A stretch of 64,000 nucleotides of DNA from Diplolepis rosae (lineage: Eukaryota > Arthropoda > Insecta > Hymenoptera > Diplolepididae), in assembly GCA_030998225.1 (NCBI GenBank), contig JAPYXD010000403.1:6634001-6698000 (forward strand), in the 5' to 3' direction. Shown here piece after piece: positions 36,901 through 41,019 of this stretch. The notes under the pieces are model-generated. The model was not told where the DNA came from, ran no database searches, and saw nothing but the letters and a program-made list of their open reading frames with translations. Made by a program: the position numbers and the translations under genes. Every line of letters begins with the position of its first letter. Positions within the stretch are counted from its first letter, which is position 1.

Positions 36901-39900
36901 ATCATTTATATTTCAGACAAATACCTTGTAAAAAAATAAATACATTTACTATGTCTCCACCGTCAGGATTGAAATCAGAATTACTCATTGATTAGAATGA
37001 GACAAAATTAGTTATGTCTTACTCTAACCAATGGCTAATCCCGATCTCATTCATGCCGATGGAAACATAGTAATATTGAAATTGAGTATTTCAAATCAAA
37101 AGCAATATTCTGTATCGGACACTATTGTTGAAGTATATTGACATCCTTTCTAGAAAACAATCATTGGATTCGATTGAGTTCAAATGACCACTGAAAACGA
37201 TTCATTTTTTCGAATTTAATCGATACCACTATTGGAAAAATCCTCGAGGAAATCCTCATCCGAAAATAACACGAGGATATCCATGAGGAAAGCCGCGAGA
37301 TTCAAAGTATGCTCCTGAGGCATCGATACACATTTGCCATTTCAATTTCATTTATGCCTTTTGCATAGAAGCCTGGAGAGGGAGAACCGATCAAAGCGCG
37401 GAAGGCATTTTCAACAGCCTGTTTGGAATTGAATATTTTTCCATGTAAGAAGTTATCCAAATTCCAAAACAAAGGATAATCACTTGGTGAAAGGTCCGGT
37501 GAATACGGAGGATGAGCGATAATTTCCAGATTTAAATCCAGTATTTTCAATTGCGTCCGATTTACAGTGTATGGGCGAGCATTATCATGTATTGGGTACT
37601 TGAATTAATTTTTTGGGATTTCTAAGAGATGGCGCAAAAAGTATGTTTTGACATCGGATCAAATTGCAACCAACTCCACATCAAAGCACCATCCTTGAGC
37701 TTGTTTTGACAGTATTTGTCATTCCGTTTAAGAGTAAACAACATATTATTTTTGAGCTTCGATTATGCTGAAATTCGAGCCGACTAAGCGTAATTTTGCG
37801 GAAAGCTATGCTTTTTTGCTTTCATTTAAAGAAACCAGCAACCGGATGTCATCGTTTGCTTGTAGATGCATACGGTAACCATACTCCAACAATTCAGACT
37901 GTTGAAAATTTGTTTCGACGATTCAAAAGTGGAGATTTCGGCCATCCATGGATCCATGGATCCAAGGTAATGTTGTGCATGTGGTGGGACCAGAAGGGTG
38001 TAATTAATTATGAATTGCTAAAACTGGTAAAAACCATCACAGGCGAACTTTACCAAACTCAGCTGATAAGATTGAACGCTACGGTAAAGGGAATACGGCC
38101 GGAATGCGCGGAAAGGCACAATCGAATTATTCTTCAACAAGACAACGCTCGACCCCATATTGCGAAAGTGGTGAAAATGTAACTTGAAAGGCTTGATTGA
38201 GAAATGTTACCCCACCCGCCATACTTGCCTGATACCGCGCCATCCGACTACTATCTGCTTACAGTCTTTTGAGGACATCAAAAAATGGGTCGATTCGTGG
38301 ATAGCCTCAAAAGATGAAGAGTTTTTTCGCAACGGAATCCGTAAATTGCCAGAAAAGTGGCGAAATGTTATAGATAGCAATGGTCAATACTTTTAATAAC
38401 ATGTTTCTTCATTTTGGTTTGAAATAAACGCTCTTTTGAACAAAAAAACACCCAAAAAATTAATTCAAGTACCCAATAGAAAAATAGGCCTGTTTCTGTT
38501 CACTAATCCCGGCTGTTTCTCTGCCAGATTATTTATTTGGTTACAGTAGGTTTCTGCTGTGACGGATTCACCAATTTTTATGAAGCTAAAATGAATGAAA
38601 CCGTGGCTGCTCCACCAAACAGTAACCATGAGCTACTTTTGATAAATGTTTGGTTTTTGGCTGTGTTTTGGTGCTTTATCCTTATCTAATCAGCTTGCTG
38701 AATGCTTACGATTATCATGGAGGGTCCATTTCTCATCACGAGTAACGATACGATGCAGAAAAGGCTCTCCTTTATCCCGAGAAAGCAAAGAACACAAGCC
38801 GCGAAACGTTTTTTCATCTGATGTGCGTTTAATTCGTTCAGAACCTATCTGCCAAGCTTTTTTACTTTGTTGATTCAACACAAATGATTCAATATGGTTG
38901 TAGTTTGAAATGTGCTACTGTCTACAATAGCTTTCAGTTAATTATTATTTAATTCGGGTTGGGGTCTTCCACGTAGTTCATTTTCAAGGCTGAAATTCCC
39001 AGAACGAAATTTCGCAAACCAAGGCGATACTATGCTATGGCTGGTTGAACCTTTTCTAAATACACTATTAATTTTACGAGCTGTCTCCGATGCGTTGGTT
39101 CTACAACAAATCTCATATTCCAAGACTGCACGAATTGTCGACTTTTTCATGGTTTCACAAAATGCTATTCAAAAGATAATTTATCCAAATCAATTTCATC
39201 CCCTTCAAAGCAATCCCCTCCCGATATAATGCACTTATGCCAACGTTTTTTCCAATCGTCGAAACACTTGTTAAATTTGATTTCCAGAATTGCCTTCAAA
39301 GCCTTCTTCGATTCGACTTGTATCTCTTCAATCGTGTCAAAACGGTGTCCTCGGAGTGGTCGTTTGAGTTTGGGGAATAGACAGAAGTCACACGGAGCCA
39401 AATCAGGCGAATATGGTGGTTGTGGAACGATATGCGTTGAGTTACTGGCGAAATGGTCACGAAGAACGAGTGCAGTGTGAGACGGCGCATTATCGTGATG
39501 CAAAAACCACGAGTTGTCTGCCTAAAATATCTTTTGAAACGGTGTTGAGTGATCCTCTTGAAATGCCAATAGTGTCAGCAAGGTTTCTAATTATCAATCG
39601 ACGATTTTTGTGCACTAATTCTTTGATTTGATTGACGTGTTGCTCGTCAGTTGATGTTGATGGTTGTCCGGGGCGTTCCAAGTCATCAACACGTTCTCTG
39701 CCTTCTTTGAAGTCTTTGTACCACGTATAAACATTTTTCTGCGACATGGTCAAATCACCGAAGGCCTTCTGCAACATTCTGAACGTTTACGCAACTGAAA
39801 TTTCATTCCGCAAACAAAATTTAATGTCACTTCTTTGCTCAACAAATTCAGACATTGTAAAAATCGAAAAAATCACTTTTAGTCGTTTAGAAAACACAAG

Positions 39901-40680
39901 CGTAACCATGTAACAAATGATCACATTGACATGAAATTTGACACAGATATCAGTTTGCCTGAATCGGTTAGCTCGCGAAGTTTAAATTAAAAATTCACCT
40001 TACTTTTTGCCCACAGTAGTACCATCAGATTTTATCAAAAGAATATCAAACTATGGTTGCTATGGTTACAACAGGTTAAAAAGAACATCTGTAGCAACAA
40101 TAGCGCCACCGCTTGTTAATAGCAAACACTATAATTCGTTCGCATTTACTCCTATAGGAGTGGACCTACTGTGGATGAGGATTTCCTCGAGGATTCTTTC
40201 AATAGGGACCACATAATTGTATCATTGTTGAAATTTTTTTTCTGAATCAGTTTGAAGCGGGCCGAACGTTATTAATCTGATCCAGTGATATTTTTCTGCA
40301 AGGGTGCTCACCAATGCTTATACTCTAAATAATTATAAAGCAATAGTTGTTGCACAAATAAAAGTTTTACTTTAGTAATTAGCTTGTTGCTGCAAGGGAT
40401 TTGTGATTTTCACTAGAGATTTTAATTTAAAAACATTTTGATATTTAGCGTTTTACATTGACTTGAATTTTTCTAGAGAGTGGAAGATAACAGCGATATT
40501 GCTGGTCCCGGTCCGGGGGTTTACGGTGGAAATCCAGCGGTGCGACCTTATCCTCATCGTGACTACACCCTTCATCTTCGACCGAGTTCTGGTGCCAATA
40601 CAGCTGCCGACACCAACAATGGTATTTTCTCATCGATTAGCAACGGCTTCAACTCACTTGTCAGCAATATCTTCGGTTGA
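979..40680 (+). CDS. M14 metallocarboxypeptidase, carboxypeptidase M/E-type (5' partial)
   Basis: Seven exons join in frame: 979-1112, 12179-12315, 15882-16069, 25561-25856, 27435-27611, 27776-27868 and 40477-40680 (TGA), giving about 408 residues. The first exon begins in phase, so the N-terminus with any signal peptide lies before the window. Seen: the zinc motif HGNEAVGRE (exon 1), MNPDGFE (exon 2), FDLNRNFPD and the third zinc ligand in SLHGG (exon 3), [10 protein letters not shown] and the catalytic-Glu region [13 protein letters not shown] (exon 4). Exons 5-6 form the small beta-sandwich (transthyretin-like) domain, with [12 protein letters not shown]. Family knowledge: regulatory carboxypeptidases of this N/E group remove C-terminal Arg or Lys from peptides, secreted or at the cell surface. 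The last exon gives a Gly/Pro/Ser-rich tail ending NIFG, with no evident membrane anchor. Carboxypeptidase M best fits a single-domain protein; a carboxypeptidase D fragment is less likely. Introns reach 12.6 kb and are full of transposons. Confidence 0.88.
1359..1738. mobile_element. Palindromic MITE, CACAGAAAAA ends (copy 1)
   Basis: Begins CACAGAAAAAATATTT and ends TTTTTTCTCAGTG, which are approximate inverted copies. The interior is a chain of ATTTGTTTGAATTAAA-like words in both orientations. A clear relative lies at 35990-36362. No coding capacity. Confidence 0.6.
1739..2606. other. Intronic sequence, no gene recognised
   Basis: Carboxypeptidase intron 1. A small hairpin (CTTTGCCC and GGGCAAAG) sits at about 1895-1920. 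Nothing else is recognised. Confidence 0.4.
2607..2856 (+). repeat. Diverged tandem repeat, two units of about 140 bp
   Basis: Unit 1 (about 2607-2719) and unit 2 (about 2747-2856) share in order GTAGTTAGACTTCTCAGG / GTAGATAGACCTCTCAGG, then AACGCATTT-AAGGCTGA, AAAATTTTGCT and CCA-TTTGTTTATAAAAAT. The units are head to tail inside the intron, with no coding signal. Confidence 0.6.
2860..3921. other. Intronic sequence, no gene recognised
   Basis: No coding frame of interest. From 3738 a CACTGAGAGAAAATGATC motif begins what may be a decayed palindromic element of the CACTGAGAAAA type. It would be interrupted by the mariner at 3924. Confidence 0.35.
3924..5138 (+). mobile_element. mariner element with intact terminal repeats, internal deletion
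   Basis: Terminal inverted repeats start CCACCTTGATCAAAAAGTTT at both ends (the right one on the opposite strand). TA target duplications lie at 3922-3923 and 5139-5140. The 1215-bp length is slightly short for mariner (about 1.3 kb). It carries one long transposase frame on +. Located in carboxypeptidase intron 1. Confidence 0.92.
4126..5085 (+). CDS. mariner transposase, open but catalytically defective
   Basis: Start chosen at [14 protein letters not shown], the usual mariner N-terminus; the frame is open for 319 residues to a TAA. The N-terminal paired helix-turn-helix region is complete, including FRSG, the R-P spacer and [11 protein letters not shown]. The segment that should hold GDET and the first catalytic Asp is missing: the protein passes from AKDILSK directly to PQPKKPRR, an in-frame loss of about 40 residues. 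The second catalytic Asp in LHHDNAPSH is Tyr (residue 215, HHYNAPSH). The third, in [10 protein letters not shown], is present. Known mariner transposases need all three, so cutting activity is not expected. DNA binding to its own ends could remain. No in-frame stops. Confidence 0.85.
   Translation: MSSTLQQRVCIKFCVKNGFNAARTLEMLEKRFGNDTLTRSNVFRWHERFRSGHESVEDDERSSRPSTAKTDENINKIKEWMPVSRKLTTRDIAEELNITYGSAQDILVNDLGLRRVAAKLVPKDLNFMQKRDRVDVAKDILSKPQPKKPRRFQSKKKAMLTVFMDYRGVVHHEFLPEGQTDNKEYYLGVMRRLREAIRQKRPDLWANNSWILHHYNAPSHNAIVIREHLAKNETNTIQKPPNSPDLALCDFFIFGRLKKPLRGTRYSTRDEVMKKSKMALMAIPQTDYKKCFEDWIKRWHKCVAVDGEYFEGDNIDYDE
5141..7088. other. Intronic sequence, no gene recognised
   Basis: AT-rich with no convincing coding region. 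A hairpin lies at 6072-6132 (GCAACGAATGGGG pairs with CCCCACTCATTGC). An end-like AAACACCCTGTATG word near 7037 resembles the ends of the element at 12365-12530. Open frames around 5896-6330 show no domain. Confidence 0.4.
7091..7878 (-). mobile_element. mariner deletion derivative
   Basis: Ends TCATCTTATCAAATTTGACC (left) and, inverted, CCATCTGATAAAATTTGACC (right), flanked by TA at 7089-7090 and 7879-7880. At 788 bp about 0.5 kb is missing. The minus strand keeps only the N-terminal, DNA-binding half of a transposase. Confidence 0.85.
7280..7720 (-). pseudogene. mariner transposase N-terminal remnant
   Basis: Reads [68 protein letters not shown] and AAGIVPKDL, collinear with the mariner transposase at 4126-5085, then stops. 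All catalytic Asp motifs are lost to the internal deletion. The expected start codon is degraded. Confidence 0.85.
7881..8786. other. Intronic sequence, no gene recognised
   Basis: AT-rich intron with no coding, repeat or structural signal I can support. Confidence 0.4.
8791..9278. mobile_element. TTAA-flanked MITE, GGTAGTCCGGTA ends
   Basis: Ends GGTAGTCCGGTA and TTACCGGACTACC are inverted copies, flanked by TTAA at 8787-8790 and 9279-9282. The 488-bp interior has no transposase. TTAA duplication is typical of piggyBac and Kolobok groups, but the family is not identified. Confidence 0.75.
9285..9645. mobile_element. Short TIR element, GGTTACCAG ends
   Basis: Begins AGGGTTACCAGGCGTCCTGG and ends CATCTGGTAACC, a short inverted pair. 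CCTGG/CCAGG words cluster near both ends. Possible direct repeats TTAAAT (9279-9284) and TTAATT (9646-9651) match at 5 of 6. It abuts the TTAA MITE on its left. Such ends resemble hAT-type nonautonomous elements, but the assignment is weak. Confidence 0.5.
9652..10298. other. Intronic sequence, possible solitary mariner-type end
   Basis: GAGGTCTGTTTGATAAGTGC at 9829 looks like a mariner-type terminal repeat, but no partner end or transposase remnant was found. Otherwise nothing recognised. Confidence 0.3.
10301..11601 (-). mobile_element. Full-length IS630/Tc1-mariner superfamily element
   Basis: Ends AAGGGTTTTCCAATAGGGAC (left) and, inverted, AAGGGTTTTTCAGTAGGGAC (right), with TA at 10299-10300 and 11602-11603. 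The 1301-bp length agrees with a complete element. The same AAGGGTTT ends occur on the two short elements at 13631-14397 and 26635-27391, so this copy resembles the autonomous parent type. Confidence 0.9.
10400..11489 (-). pseudogene. IS630-type transposase, broken
   Basis: Begins [17 protein letters not shown] at 11489. Then come a helix-turn-helix region ([15 protein letters not shown]), [17 protein letters not shown] with the first catalytic Asp, and [12 protein letters not shown] with the second. The third motif, usually PLDFFLWG, is QLGFFLWG, so the acidic residue is Gly. A stop lies between KIKLT and ELKPLDH, where the short relatives have Gln (AQELKP). A second stop follows GHIK, and a frameshift lies near the C-terminal GGHM motif. 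At least three lesions, so non-functional. Confidence 0.88.
12365..12530. mobile_element. 166-bp palindromic MITE, CAGRGTG ends
   Basis: Starts CAGAGTGAGTTTTTTT and ends AAAAAACACCCTG, with TA on each side (12363-12364, 12531-12532). Inner arms ATCTTGAGACA and TGTCTCAAGAT-like words pair. The end word AAACACCCTGTAT also occurs singly near 7037 and 21726. Confidence 0.65.
12805..13297 (-). mobile_element. mellifera-like mariner fragment
   Basis: The left end starts TTGGGTTGGCAACAAAGTCA after TA (12803-12804), a terminal repeat of the honeybee-mariner type. The minus strand reads [29 protein letters not shown] (second catalytic Asp) and HPPYSPD, then the C-terminal [12 protein letters not shown]. 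One in-frame stop replaces the Trp before EVMPHPP. The 5' half is missing beyond about 13297. Confidence 0.85.
13631..14397 (-). mobile_element. Short IS630-type element, internally deleted (copy 1)
   Basis: Ends AAGGGTTTCCCAATA at both sides, inverted, with TA at 13629-13630 and 14398-14399. Inserted in the 3' end of the mariner at 13545-15539. The inner sequence is near-identical to 26635-27391, including the same deletion joint. It keeps the N-terminal part of the transposase only. Confidence 0.92.
13745..14275 (-). pseudogene. Truncated IS630-type transposase, 176 aa (copy 1)
   Basis: Reads [20 protein letters not shown], a helix-turn-helix region [27 protein letters not shown] and FSDEAHFWL with the first catalytic Asp. 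It then passes into [11 protein letters not shown] and stops. The tail nucleotides read in another frame give [11 protein letters not shown], the usual family C-terminus, so the deletion joined the two parts out of frame. It cannot catalyse transposition, but the DNA-binding part is intact. Confidence 0.85.
15540..15881. other. Intron end before carboxypeptidase exon 3
   Basis: AT-rich and ends in the acceptor TTTTCAG at 15881. No other feature seen. Confidence 0.45.
16070..17814. other. Intronic sequence, no gene recognised
   Basis: First 1.7 kb of carboxypeptidase intron 3. Very AT-rich with homopolymer runs. No transposase or clear inverted ends found. Confidence 0.4.
17815..19039 (-). 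repeat. Purine-rich low-complexity element, copy b (inverted)
   Basis: Pyrimidine-rich on +, the reverse complement of the 54443-55815 copy. It shares blocks such as the ATAATTTATCCAATTC region near 17850 and the stretch at about 18700-19039 that in the other copy lies at 54443-54850. Ends CTTCTAGCAGGG at 19039. Its left end stops inside the unit (TTGAATCTTCATTATAG) without a CCCTGCTGG-type end, so it is truncated there. Confidence 0.75.
19040..20056. other. Intronic sequence, no gene recognised
   Basis: AT-rich intron with scattered short open frames without domains. Confidence 0.4.
20057..20501. mobile_element. Palindromic MITE rich in TTCGGATT, CCTGG ends (copy 1)
   Basis: Starts TCCTGGAAAAAGTATTG and ends CAATACTTTCGCCAGGG, with TA outside (20055-20056, 20502-20503). 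The interior is an imperfect palindrome of CGAATCCGAATC / GATTCGGATTCG words. A fuller relative lies at 56511-57015. Confidence 0.75.
20739..20996. mobile_element. Palindromic MITE, ACACTAAGAAAA ends
   Basis: Starts ATACACTAAGAAAACAG and ends TTTTTTCTGAGTGTAT. The interior repeats ACAAAATTTTGTT words on both strands. Ends are of the CACTGAGAAAA type shared by several elements in the window. Confidence 0.5.
21180..21440. repeat. Decayed relative of the TTCGGATT palindromic MITE
   Basis: Repeats GGATTGAACTGGATTTATTC and ATTCGGATTGATATC as in 20057-20501. Defined ends are not preserved. Confidence 0.35.
21841..22091 (+). repeat. Dispersed repeat with GAAGAAGAAG tract (copy 1)
   Basis: Matches 34768-35014 in reverse orientation: shared words include ACAAGGCTTTGCCAGTACGG / CAAGGCATTGTCAGAACGG, TGCGCAGTTCAATTTTTACA and AAAACGAGTTTGCGCGCC. 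Carries GAAGAAGAAGAAGAAT. No coding function assigned. Confidence 0.65.
22678..23926 (+). mobile_element. mariner remnant inside the 22569-24345 element
   Basis: Ends CTATGGTGTTTGATATTGAC and, inverted, CTAGGGTGTTTAATATTGAT, with TA at 22676-22677 and 23927-23928. Plus strand keeps [35 protein letters not shown] (first Asp), [19 protein letters not shown] and [12 protein letters not shown] (second motif), with several frameshifts and stops. The N-terminal domain upstream is heavily mutated and split by the GC-rich palindrome at 22995-23255. Confidence 0.82.
22995..23255. repeat. GC-rich 261-bp palindromic MITE with 6-bp TSD
   Basis: Ends CGGAAAGGGGAATGGGCTCT and, inverted, TGGAAAGGGGAATGGGCTCT. 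The arms continue about 75 bp with CpG-rich sequence, unlike the AT-rich surroundings. TGTGCA is directly repeated at 22989-22994 and 23256-23261. Excising it with one TGTGCA joins ..HTHLC-type codons to MRKLYARW of the host mariner. No protein assigned; open frames on both strands arise from the GC-rich palindrome. Confidence 0.8.
24001..24215. repeat. Hairpin module of the CCCTRGCGG element (copy 1)
   Basis: CTAGGAAAACATCATATACC at the left pairs with the sequence ending TTTTTCTAG at 24215. Inner arms TGTCATTGAAGGCAGTGCAG and CTGC..CTTTCCATGACA also pair, closing near the GGATTGGCCATTGG / CCAATAGTCAACCC words. Homologous hairpin at 44171-44399; a decayed one at 36948-37072. Confidence 0.7.
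24685..25379. mobile_element. TTAA-flanked MITE, GGGGGTCATCTACC ends
   Basis: Ends GGGGGTCATCTACCTTCG and CGAAGGTAGACAACCCCC, with TTAA at 24681-24684 and 25380-25383. About 695 bp without a transposase. Lies in carboxypeptidase intron 3, upstream of exon 4. Confidence 0.8.
26361..26570. repeat. Palindromic repeat, ATTGAATCCGATT words
   Basis: Left TTCCAGATAAAATCATTGAATC and right GGATCCAGTAATTTTTTTTC are imperfect inverted copies. The interior alternates GATTCGATT and AATCGAATT. Related to 46995-47188, 47697-47830 and the outer arms at 37143 and 40302. Confidence 0.5.
26635..27391 (+). mobile_element. Short IS630-type element, internally deleted (copy 2)
   Basis: Ends AAGGGTTTCCCAATAGGGGT and, inverted, AAGGGTTTCCCAATAAGGGT. 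TA at 26633-26634 and 27392-27393. It ends 43 bp before carboxypeptidase exon 5, and that exon's polypyrimidine tract and acceptor lie just outside it. Confidence 0.92.
26747..27277 (+). pseudogene. Truncated IS630-type transposase, 176 aa (copy 2)
   Basis: Same protein as at 13745-14275 with a handful of substitutions (for example GRH for CRH, NDPN for NDHN). Opens [20 protein letters not shown], keeps the helix-turn-helix and the first Asp motif FSDEAHFWL, then ends in the same out-of-frame tail [11 protein letters not shown]. The frame is fully open, but two of three catalytic residues are absent. Confidence 0.85.
28069..28316. mobile_element. TA-flanked MITE, CAGTCAARTCTCG ends (pogo/Tc1-like)
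   Basis: Starts CAGTCAAATCTCGTCTATTT and ends AAACGAGACTTGACTG. TA at 28067-28068 and 28317-28318. The central part is GC-rich (CCTCCCCCCACTCCCCGC). Ends beginning CAGT at TA are typical of pogo/Tc1-type nonautonomous elements; family inferred. Confidence 0.7.
28678..28887 (+). other. Unassigned coding-like open frame in carboxypeptidase intron 6
   Basis: A 69-codon frame ([13 protein letters not shown]..., ending IIFPDS) with composition more balanced than its AT-rich surroundings. No domain recognised and no splice sites that join it in phase to the carboxypeptidase exons. It may be an unrelated small exon, part of an unrecognised repeat, or chance. Function unknown. Confidence 0.2.
29574..29831 (+). 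pseudogene. THAP-domain-like remnant joined to a TTAA-MITE arm
   Basis: Starting at MNKKYE (29574), after a stop, it reads [26 protein letters not shown], then [17 protein letters not shown]. The C-x4-C pair, HRFPK and the later IEAC..L..EYRQ order fit a THAP zinc finger, as found in P-element-type transposases and THAP proteins. The Trp usually before IEAC is a stop. From about 29757 the sequence is instead the right arm of the TTAA MITE seen at 32805-33139, ending at TTAA 29832-29835. A broken fragment with no known function. Confidence 0.45.
29893..30800 (+). pseudogene. Mos1-like mariner transposase remnant
   Basis: Reads [66 protein letters not shown] (first Asp), [29 protein letters not shown] (second Asp kept, Asn changed) and, further on, [17 protein letters not shown] and DGQYF. 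Several frameshifts and stops; the 5' end and both terminal repeats are not identified. A fusion-like joint with the repeat ending at 29835 lies just upstream. Confidence 0.85.
31089..31313. mobile_element. Palindromic MITE with GGTTGGTTGT arms
   Basis: Left CAGTGAGAAAAAAGGTTGGT, right inverted CCCTGAGAAAAAAGGTTGGT. The whole 225 bp folds on itself with ACCAACCAA words. No coding. Confidence 0.7.
31535..32001. mobile_element. Palindromic MITE, CACAGAGAAAAATGGA ends, interrupted
   Basis: Starts CACAGAGAAAAATGGA and ends TCCATTTTTCTCTGTG, a perfect 16-bp inverted pair. Inner arms ACTATGGGAAAGCCATCTTA / AAGATGGCTGTCCCATAGTT also pair. The left arm is interrupted by the TTAA element at 31561-31807. 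Confidence 0.75.
31561..31807. mobile_element. TTAA-flanked MITE, CCCTYTCACCGTAC ends (piggyBac-like)
   Basis: Ends CCCTCTCACCGTACAC and GTACGGTGAAAGGG, with TTAA at 31557-31560 and 31808-31811. A second inner pair (GAATTCGCACC / AATTCGCACCTGTGTACGG) is present. TTAA plus CCCTTT-type ends suggests piggyBac ancestry. Nested in 31535-32001. Confidence 0.75.
32805..33139. mobile_element. TTAA-flanked palindromic MITE, GGGCATGTRATA ends (copy 1)
   Basis: Ends GGGCATGTAATACTT and ATATTACATGCCC, with TTAA at 32801-32804 and 33140-33143. Arms carry TTTCTACATGTTTGTGTCCA / TGGACATAAACATGTAGAAA. Relatives: 63674-63984 complete, about 50970-51275 without ends, 29757-29831 right arm only. Confidence 0.8.
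33144..34767. other. Intronic sequence, no gene recognised
   Basis: AT-rich with no transposase, no terminal repeats and no conserved open frame found. Confidence 0.4.
34768..35014 (-). repeat. Dispersed repeat (copy 2), inverted relative to 21841-22091
   Basis: Contains TGCGCAGTTCAATTTTTACA on the minus strand, the CTTCTTATTCTTCATCTTCTTC tract and the AACTCG-TTT border seen in copy 1. Confidence 0.65.
35140..35290. repeat. 150-bp palindrome, TATGTGCC / GGCACATA ends
   Basis: TATGTGCCAATGC at the left pairs with CGCCTCGGCACATA at the right. Inner TAATTACGAGACTCGCT pairs with AGTCGCTCGTCGCGTAATAA, and ATGCTCGCAGGA with TCCTGCGAGCAT. No coding. Confidence 0.65.
35990..36362. mobile_element. 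Palindromic MITE, CAGAAAAAATATTT ends (copy 2)
   Basis: Same words and order as 1359-1738 (AAAATTATTTGTTTGAA, AAATAAATTTCTGTCTTAAA-like block), ending TTTTTCTAAGTG. Confidence 0.6.
36948..37072. repeat. Decayed hairpin related to 24001-24215
   Basis: TACTATGTCTCCACCGTCAG at the left pairs with the region ending GGAAACATAGTA. Shares GTCTCCACCGTCAGGATTG with the hairpin modules of the CCCTRGCGG elements. Confidence 0.55.
37295..39150 (-). mobile_element. cecropia-like mariner remnant, interrupted
   Basis: Minus strand: [20 protein letters not shown] (39150), [20 protein letters not shown], then a gap, [34 protein letters not shown] (first Asp), [26 protein letters not shown], then after the insertion [18 protein letters not shown] (second Asp), [16 protein letters not shown] (third) and [10 protein letters not shown]. 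The C-terminus continues in another frame as [13 protein letters not shown], so a frameshift lies near 37340. The insertion at 37592-38476 falls exactly at the second catalytic motif. Confidence 0.87.
37592..38476 (+). mobile_element. Mos1-like mariner deletion derivative
   Basis: Ends TTGGGTACTTGAATTAATTT at both sides (inverted), with TA at 37590-37591 and 38477-38478. Plus strand: [11 protein letters not shown] (37765), frameshift, [30 protein letters not shown], then a deletion joint, [30 protein letters not shown] (second Asp) and [19 protein letters not shown]. The first catalytic motif is deleted. ATGGATCC words are repeated at the joint (about 37947-37970). Confidence 0.9.
39165..40017 (-). 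mobile_element. mariner deletion derivative lacking its 3' end
   Basis: The right (5') end reads, on minus, CTGTGGGCAAAAAGTAAGGT from about 40017. Transposase: [20 protein letters not shown], stop, [52 protein letters not shown], then a deletion joint, [17 protein letters not shown] (second Asp), [16 protein letters not shown] (third) and [10 protein letters not shown] at the left. The central part with the first Asp is missing. The 3' terminal repeat is absent and the sequence abuts the cecropia-like mariner. Confidence 0.87.
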
Positions 40681-40825
40681 TCTTCCGCCTGTCGACCCGC
40701 GAGTCGTTTTATTGCGCTTTTCATCGTTGTACTCTTATCGCGCTTTCTCAGAATGCGAAGATACGCTTGGGCTTCAGTTATTCTCTAAAGCTATTCTCTA
40801 CCATTCTTAGTAATTTGAGGCGAAA

Positions 40826-41019
40826 CCCTACTGAAAATATCCTAACGGGTACTCAAGCGAGATTATAGCGTTCAATCCCAGTATCCTAGAAAGGAACCCG
40901 TGTATAATCCCAGATAAGGAGATGGGAACTCACTAAAGATCCTATATACGAGAATAATTCCTTTTTGGGATTACACGCATAATCTCACTTGATCACCCAT
41001 CAGGATTTTTCCAGCAGGG
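40826..41019. mobile_element. 194-bp palindromic MITE, CCCTRCTGRAAA ends
   Basis: Left CCCTACTGAAAATATCCTAA; right inverted CCCTGCTGGAAAAATCCTGA. Both arms continue to AGATTAT-GCG and TAATCCCA words. It lies 145 bp past the carboxypeptidase stop, so it may be in the 3' UTR. Confidence 0.7.

Larger units (their letters stand above)
37227..40207. mobile_element. TIR element with CCTCGAGGAAATCCTCATCC arms, carrying mariners
   Basis: Left CACTATTGGAAAAATCCTCG and right, inverted, CCCTATTGAAAGAATCCTCG; both continue AGGAAATCCTCATCC. The interior holds three mariner remnants (37295-39150, 37592-38476, 39165-40017), so it is now about 3 kb. No transposase of its own seen. Confidence 0.65.
37143..40302. 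mobile_element. Outer palindromic element, interrupted (ATTGGATTCGATT family)
   Basis: Left arm from 37143 (CCTTTCTAGAAAACAATCAT, then ATTGGATTCGATTGAG); right arm ending near 40302 (CCAGTGATATTTTTCTGCAA). Arms are inverted relatives of the intact 46995-47188 element. The element at 37227-40207 sits in its centre. Confidence 0.5.

Noticed and set aside
36948..40302. Clustered inverted repeats considered as a CRISPR-like or antibacterial array
   Set aside because: Spacing is irregular, the repeats are transposon ends and the context is a eukaryotic intron.
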